A DNA stretch of 64,000 nt, taken from the NCBI GenBank assembly GCA_020975725.1, contig QXJR01000003.1, forward strand, positions 1,360,988-1,424,987, in the 5' to 3' direction. Both the position numbers and the translations under genes were made by a program. This DNA is from Picocystis sp. L7. Its lineage: Eukaryota > Chlorophyta > Picocystophyceae > Picocystales > Picocystaceae. Under the pieces are notes generated by a model. The model saw nothing but the letters and a program-made list of their open reading frames with translations, had not been told where the DNA came from and searched no databases. This document shows, piece by piece, positions 58,301 to 64,000 of the stretch. Numbering within the stretch: position 1 is the stretch's first letter; each line of letters begins with the position of its first letter.

Positions 58301-61075
58301 TTACACAAAGTACATACTCAGAGCCAAGTCCTTGTGCAGCATGGGTATGTCCATCAACGAAAAGTCTCTTGAGCCCATGCTGACGACCGACGCCGTGTCC
58401 GACATTGCAAAGTCTTCTCCGATACGAAGAGCACCTCCGATCCGAGTCAGTATCTTTCCAGCATAGTACATGGGACAGGGGGCGCTTAGAACCCTTGGGC
58501 ACCGCGCGTATGCATGGCACAGGACGTAAGACAGCGATTGCAGGTGATCGCTGTTGAGGTTCAGATCGTTCCGTAGGACGGTGTACAAGGATACTTGCTT
58601 GGTACCCTTCAATCCGCCATGGGAAGACATGTAAAAGCAAAAGTAATGCGGCGAAACGATTTGCTGATCCAAAACGACACCAGCACACACGTTTCCAGAA
58701 CGGTCCATGTCTTCCCTGTTTGCCCTTCCCATTGGTGCGAGCCTGACATTGTGTCCCACCATGGAGCACACATACGTTAATTTAGGACAATACTTCCCGT
58801 CCTTTTCACAACCAGCAAGGGAGATATCCGGATAGAGCGTTTTGAGATCCTCAGTGGCATCTGCGCAGCCTTCAAACAGTTTTGGTATCTCCTCTTCCAA
58901 AACTTGCCTAATCTGAGACTCGGAAATGCCGTTCCTGTACATGACGATGTATTTAGGAACGCGTCCCTGATTCAGCTTTGCCCAGTTCAGAATCGTCTCC
59001 TTTGCCATCTCTGCTAGGGGAGCTACAATGTTTGATTGCACGATGGCAGGAGGTGCATCGCTGCCTTCCTCTGCTGGCTTCGTATTGGCTCTGTGTGTGG
59101 CAATCATTCGGAACCCTGTGTCGTCCGTGGTGGAGGTCAACACAGCCACCCGTGGAATGTTGGCGGCGCTTCCTGGAGTCTTGCGTGAAACATCCAGGCC
59201 CATGAAGGCAGTCGAAGCAAAATGGTCGAACGGCACCATCCCAACCCTCGAAACTCGTTCCAACTTCTGGTTGATACCACCGATTTTAGCATTGATCTCC
59301 ATCACCACGTTCATGAGGATAGCTTCCAGGCCTCTGTTCGAAATCACCTTTTCTGTCCTCACCTTCTTGCTGATGATGCCAAGCTTCATGTCGCAGGCGT
59401 GCAGTATTTCGGGGCGATAAGCATGATCGCCCTTCGTGCCTGGGATAATGCATAGGAGCAGCTGGCAAGCCCTGCCAGTCGTTGACTTGACCTTCTCGCT
59501 GCATTCCTGAAGCGCCTCTGCAATACCATTCGAGTCTCGGGCTTCCACTCGCTCAGCATTAAGCACATGCGCTGGTCTGTCAACGCGCATGCCGCTTCCC
59601 TGTGCAACATTCTGCAAGGTACGCAAGTAGCTGTCAATGTCGCGATCCTCCAGGTAGCCCCTGGGAAGTTCCTTTGAGAAAACCACAACACCCCATGACT
59701 CCAGAGGGACGGGTTTGTAAAAGGGAACATTCTTTGTGCGCCAACTGCCACTTTCAACCTGAGCCATGCGGCTGCGTCCATAGGCAAGCATTGGGGAGTC
59801 AAGAACCCTAGCTTTAGCCTGTATGGGTTGCTCCACGCGCACTTGAAACTCTGGGCTGGGTCTCACTTTCCCTTCGCCCATGATCCTGCTGAATCGTTCT
59901 TGGGGCTTCACGCATGTCAGGTTCATCATCTGGCTCACTTGCTGTGGGCTCAGGCGACCACGTTTGACCGGTTGACCGGGAACGACTTCAAGCATTTCCA
60001 GAGGCACATAGTTTGCCTTCTGCCCTTTCTTGTTGACAACAGCACATGGAAGGTTGGGGTACTTCAGAGGTGCTCCATACTGTGCTTCAAAGTACTGAGC
60101 TACTGTGTAGGCAGGGTCTTCCTCTTTCCATCCATCCAGTTTGTCTGCAGGCATGGATGTGATGTCTCTGATTTCATAAACCCTCGCCTTTTTCCGATGG
60201 ACAGTTCGGACAAGCTTTTTCTTTAGCAGTCGCTTCAACGCGTGGAAATCGGAATCTGTCAGGCTGGACTTGCGGTACACGCTCTCCGGATTTAGTGCAC
60301 GTTGTCGCTCGAAAATGTAGGAATCTTTGGGCGAATCTTGGATCAGCACCATTGGCGCTTCGAAGGCGTTCGCAGTGAAGTCCACCTTCAGCCCCAGTCC
60401 CTTCGAAATCTGCTGAACGGATTGCCGAAAGCCCGGGTACAGCGTGACACCGCCGCCCAGATACGTGGCCTTGTCCATGTTGTAGAAGCTGTGCCTCAGG
60501 TTGAGGAGGCGAGGGATCCTCAGCTGGCTTGCCTTGAGGAATCCATTGAGTGCGTTTAGAGTTGCTGGGTTGATGACTGCGGATTCCAGCGAGGCAGCGC
60601 TCAGATCCAGGGTCCTGGTCTTTTTGAGTTTGACTCGGAGTTCTTTTCTCGGTCTCGGTTCGAAGTCCAGTTCCAGCTCGTCGCCTGGGAAGATCTCTTT
60701 GGTGGCGTATATGGAGTAGGCACCGTCGAAGTAGAGTCCTTCTCCGCCTCCTATTTTGGACGCTACCTCTTCGTTCTCCAGGAGTATGTTGAAGGCTTGC
60801 AGCCTGAGTTCTCTCTTTTCCACTTCCTCACCCGAATCGCGGTAGGTCAAGTTGGTGTGATACAGGACGGCTTGTTGGATCTCGGAGTAGACGGGGAACA
60901 CGTTGGTCTGCACGAGGATTTTACTTCCGTTCGCTCCAGGCGATCGCACGCGCGCCAGTGCATCTTGTGCCACCACGGCCTCTTCGGCTTCGGCGAGTTC
61001 GTCTCGGACGGATCTTCTGGGACGTTTTCGCGTGTCCTTTTCTTCCCCTTCGTGGACCTCTCCGGCGCGTTTCAT
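58301..61075 (-). CDS. AGO: Argonaute protein with degenerate slicer residues
   Basis: Argonautes hold small RNAs and silence targets. The 924-residue protein starts MKRAGEVHEGEEKDTRKRP, a short charged leader. N-terminal and linker regions follow (ILVQTNVFPVYSEIQQAVL; RQSVQQISKGLGLKVDF). The PAZ region includes NLPCAVVNKKGQKANYVPLE and QPVKRGRLSPQQ. MID and PIWI follow (LLCIIPGTKG; KVISNRGLEAILMNVVMEIN; FMGLDVSRK; YIVMYRNGISESQIRQV; SHGGLKGTKQVSLYTVL; LSYVLCHAYARCPRVLSAPC). The slicer tetrad is D-E-D-H in active family members. Here D628 is kept, but the second Asp position is N715 (YRNG), the His position is G873 (YYAGK), and the Glu-finger segment reads QSNIVAP. The protein is therefore predicted not to cleave RNA. 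The start is the first ATG in a hydrophilic leader. It is the last clear gene before the telomere. Confidence 0.93.
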   Translation of the reverse strand: MKRAGEVHEGEEKDTRKRPRRSVRDELAEAEEAVVAQDALARVRSPGANGSKILVQTNVFPVYSEIQQAVLYHTNLTYRDSGEEVEKRELRLQAFNILLENEEVASKIGGGEGLYFDGAYSIYATKEIFPGDELELDFEPRPRKELRVKLKKTRTLDLSAASLESAVINPATLNALNGFLKASQLRIPRLLNLRHSFYNMDKATYLGGGVTLYPGFRQSVQQISKGLGLKVDFTANAFEAPMVLIQDSPKDSYIFERQRALNPESVYRKSSLTDSDFHALKRLLKKKLVRTVHRKKARVYEIRDITSMPADKLDGWKEEDPAYTVAQYFEAQYGAPLKYPNLPCAVVNKKGQKANYVPLEMLEVVPGQPVKRGRLSPQQVSQMMNLTCVKPQERFSRIMGEGKVRPSPEFQVRVEQPIQAKARVLDSPMLAYGRSRMAQVESGSWRTKNVPFYKPVPLESWGVVVFSKELPRGYLEDRDIDSYLRTLQNVAQGSGMRVDRPAHVLNAERVEARDSNGIAEALQECSEKVKSTTGRACQLLLCIIPGTKGDHAYRPEILHACDMKLGIISKKVRTEKVISNRGLEAILMNVVMEINAKIGGINQKLERVSRVGMVPFDHFASTAFMGLDVSRKTPGSAANIPRVAVLTSTTDDTGFRMIATHRANTKPAEEGSDAPPAIVQSNIVAPLAEMAKETILNWAKLNQGRVPKYIVMYRNGISESQIRQVLEEEIPKLFEGCADATEDLKTLYPDISLAGCEKDGKYCPKLTYVCSMVGHNVRLAPMGRANREDMDRSGNVCAGVVLDQQIVSPHYFCFYMSSHGGLKGTKQVSLYTVLRNDLNLNSDHLQSLSYVLCHAYARCPRVLSAPCPMYYAGKILTRIGGALRIGEDFAMSDTASVVSMGSRDFSLMDIPMLHKDLALSMYFV

Positions 61076-63931
61076 GCTTCCAGGAGCTTCTCTGATCCTC
61101 CTACCTTCTCGATCACGGCAAAGCACGGCGAAGCACGCGCCTTTGCGGCACGCGAAACCTGCTTCCAACGTCCACACACACACACGTGTGGACGAGGGTT
61201 GTGTGTCCGTCCCACTTCGATCCCTTCCCCAACCCTCCACACCCTCCACACACCCCCAAGGGAGAATCTTCTCGCATGGGGCCTCACCTGCCCCGGAATG
61301 ATCTTCGACCCTTCCTCGCCCTATAATGATAAGGGGCAGTCCCGTGCCTGTTTGGGGTCACTTCAGGTCAATAAAAGGGGGGTGGTCTCTAGTGACCCTA
61401 TCTGGATACTCCTAATTGGTCTGGTTCAAATCGGGACTCGATGGGTGCCCCAAGATAGTAAAGGTATGCAACACTAGTAGAGGAATTTGTTTATCGGGAA
61501 AAATGAAAGATCCGGCTTTCAGCCAAATCCCATTTAACGGCGTTTTTTCAAGCCCCTCTCAAACGATTTGTTATTCGGGGGGAAACAATGGGGCTTAGTG
61601 GGTCGGGTGTCCTCGATAGCGATTGTAAGAAGTTGATCACTTATCACTATAATTAAGGTTGTCCATGAGTGCCTCGAACTACCGATAGCAATCCCTTTCT
61701 CCCAGTACACAGGCGGTGTCCAATGTCTTGTCTTACGATTTTGATACGACCAATTCATGATTACAAGGTGCGTAGAGGAAGGAGAAGGCCGAGTGCGAAG
61801 AAGTAGGCGCAACTTATCGACACCATGTCGCACGAAGGTGAACAGCCACCCCTGGAAGAGATGGATCTAAACGTGGCCCAAGACATCGTGACAGTTGTGG
61901 CGTCCAAATAGGTGGTCGCACGGGGAACTTGGATGGCGGAACATCGAGTACTTTTGCTTTGCCAATGTTGCATTGAGTCATGTAAAGCAATCAGAATGCA
62001 AGGGAATAGTGCAACGAGTTGCGCTCGGAATTGCCTTCAATTCGCTCTAAGAGCCGATCCCAATCGCATGTTTGATGTCTTCTCGCTCACGATCGACTTG
62101 TAGCGTCGTAACGTCCACCTTGCGATGTTCAGGCAGAAGAAGCGCAACCAAGAAGCACGAGTTGCTACAGGTCGGGGTGGGACCACATCACATACGGATG
62201 AGATTAACTGGCCCAACAACTGCTCGAGCAACACGAGAAGATGGAGAGCGAGCGCAACGCACTCAAGGAAAGCCGAGCAGCGAGGAGCTCAAAGTTGGAT
62301 GTCGAGGGGAAGGTTCACCTCTCGTGTCAAATGGAGACGGGTAGGAGGAAGCGGCGTTCGGAGGAGCTGGCTACAAATTGCGCTTGAGGAGCACGTGAAT
62401 AGGGATGGGCGAGATGGATTGGTTCGAATTCCACGTACAAGCAGATCCTTCAATCGATTGAGGAGGAAAGAGTCCGATTGCGTGCTCTTGAGGAATGGAT
62501 GCGGTCATGCGGCTTGCACGTAGCAGCGCCAGAGAAGTGGCCGGACCCAGGAACGCGCATGCACTATGTCGAGCATGCCTTGCATGAGCACTGAAAATTG
62601 CTTGACCCACAACCTAGCAACGTTGAAGACGATGTCCTGTCCCTTTTGTCGTAAATGCAAGAAGGAACACCCGAAGCCTAAATATATGTTGTGTACTATA
62701 TTTGTCTTGATTTGCGTGCACTCGTTTCTATTCTAGCTCGCAATAACTTTTATTGTTGTACTAGAAAGGTGCTGAAGTATGAGTAGACTGTAATGAACAT
62801 AAGCACGTATTACCACAAAACGAAGTTAAGGCTTTAGCTAAGCATGCTCTCATGAGAAGGCTCCACTATCCTCACTTCTCTGCTACTCCGATGATGACGA
62901 TGCTCTGCTTTTTCTTCTTTTCTGCTCCTCCTGCTACCGATGCTCCGCTTGTGCTGCTGCTATTGCTCATGATGATGATGATTTGATTTTGTTGTTATTG
63001 CTATGGCTATCAAAACTTGTGTTGCTATTAAGAACGAAGAAAGACCGACTCACCTAGGCATATCCAACGTTTACATCTCTTTCTACCTACACATGAACGG
63101 CGGACGCACACCAAAGTACGAGTTCGTGATACCACCATATGCACAAGTGTGATAGTAAGTTGGAAACATTGCATCGCGATCTTCCTTACCCTTGGCACGC
63201 GAACAAGTAGTTTTCCTCATTTCGCTGGTGACGGAGGGCCAAAACTCGCACAACTTTCTAAAGATCCATTCCATGCTTTCTCGACATTTTTCCTACGAGC
63301 CGTAGCTCTCTTGCACTCGCATCGTTCGCCGTCGATGCGTGCAGTAGCACCTTGTTCCTCGGATGCACTTCATCTTTGTATAGACAGATCTCTTGCCCTA
63401 GTTGCTCTCGCATGTAGACAGTTTTTGCGATTGCGATTGGGGGGGGGTAATGGTTTAGGACTTGCTTCTGATTGGTGGATTTCGGGGCGCGGGACAAAAG
63501 GGGGGCATTGGAAACGGGGCGGTCCGGGAGGGGAGGGTCCTAGTCTGAGTTTCGGAGGGGAAGGGGGGTATTCAACGTCGCGAGCGATGGTGAGAGGACG
63601 TGGGCACGTGGCGCGCGACCGCGAGTTCCTTCAAGTCCTCTTTCTACTCCGTCGGCGAAAGCGTGTCATCTCATGTGCTTGGCATGCGTCGCACAGGTAA
63701 GCATGAGCAAAACCTGGATATTCGACTTGGCAAAGAGTCGCACTTGCGCGCGCCAAGCCGCTGCGTAAGACGACTTCCGACGCTACCCCTGGTCGCCTCT
63801 GCCCAGGGGTACCCCTGGGAGCTTGTTGTTTGGCCTCAAGGCCTCTTTTCGGAAAGTAGTGATGTCCTAATGTTTGAATTGTACTTCCCGTTGATATCGA
63901 GCACATCATGTGTTGTGGCATCATTGCTTTT
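61076..63931. other. Subtelomeric region, gene-poor
   Basis: Apart from the Argonaute upstream region, no convincing gene was found over 2.8 kb. Composition is AT-richer, with GATGATGATG-like simple sequence at about 62970 and G runs at 63441-63560. Open frames are short and motif-free. Confidence 0.55.
63587..63696 (+). other. Possible first coding exon or gene fragment next to the telomere
   Basis: After a G-run-rich stretch like the upstream regions of other genes, an ATG opens MVRGRGHVARDREFLQ and continues to CACAG|GTAAGC, a plausible 5' splice site. No continuation was recognised before the telomere 230 bp later. It may be a gene cut off by telomere healing, or chance. Confidence 0.2.
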
Positions 63932-64000
63932 GGGTTTAGGGTTTAGGGTTTAGGGTTTAGGGTTTAGGGTTTAGGGTTTAGGGTTTAGGGTTTAGGGTTT
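63932..64000 (+). repeat. Telomere, (TTTAGGG)n
   Basis: Nearly ten perfect TTTAGGG units in phase, running to the last base with the G-rich strand 5'->3' outward. This is the plant-type telomeric repeat and marks the chromosome end. The short length probably reflects assembly truncation. Confidence 0.98.

Noticed and set aside
63932-64000. Interstitial telomere-like repeat
   Set aside because: The array runs to the last base with outward orientation and perfect units, so a true chromosome end is the better reading.

Overview
This is the right-hand end of a nuclear chromosome from a photosynthetic eukaryote, most likely a unicellular green-lineage alga. The last 69 bases are a (TTTAGGG)n telomere with the G-rich strand running 5'->3' to the end, the plant/green-algal repeat type. 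A nucleus-encoded SufB with a transit-peptide-like N-terminus, a stand-alone plastid-type homoserine kinase and a monofunctional 3-dehydroquinate synthase also fit the green lineage (inference; the species is not identified). Genes are compact and intron-poor. Four small introns could be placed exactly (91, 96, 168 and 198 nt, all GT-AG), and at least one more is implied in the ATP synthase gamma gene.

Layout. 0-4.4 kb: an ER calcium-binding CREC/reticulocalbin protein with an HDEL tail, convergent with SufB. 4.4-7.2 kb: a ZGRF1-like SF1 helicase. 7.8-9.2 kb: a polypurine/polypyrimidine satellite with a 218-bp higher-order period. 9.2-12.7 kb: an apparently intact Mutator-like (MULE) transposon with ~698-bp nearly identical terminal inverted repeats and an 11-bp target duplication, ending 92 bp before the start of a USP14/UBP6 deubiquitinase. 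16.5-25 kb: 3-dehydroquinate synthase (with an apparent one-base frameshift), mitochondrial processing peptidase alpha, proteasome subunit DSS1/SEM1, a TPR protein and homoserine kinase. 25.3-25.9 kb: a 38-bp minisatellite. 28-44 kb: mitochondrial ATP synthase gamma, a ZIP metal transporter, an acidic-tailed hypothetical protein, a secreted Cys-rich/proline-rich wall-type protein, a TTP-like tandem CCCH protein, a RanBPM/GID1-like SPRY-LisH protein and a large unknown protein. 43.8-53 kb: a receptor-type cyclase with three cyclase-like domains, then a P3A plasma-membrane H+-ATPase. 54-61 kb: a lipoyl-domain-only pyruvate dehydrogenase E2-like protein, a glutathione S-transferase and an Argonaute whose slicer residues are mostly lost. 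61-64 kb: gene-poor subtelomere and telomere.

Most genes are unrelated housekeeping genes rather than a pathway cluster. The proteostasis genes USP14 and DSS1 both act at the 26S proteasome, and RanBPM belongs to an E3 ligase complex that feeds it; there is no sign that they are co-regulated. The points most worth a second look are the asymmetric triple-domain cyclase, the degenerate telomere-proximal Argonaute, the young MULE beside USP14, the frameshifted aroB, the truncated E2, and a TTTCGAAAGG-type motif recurring upstream of many start codons.
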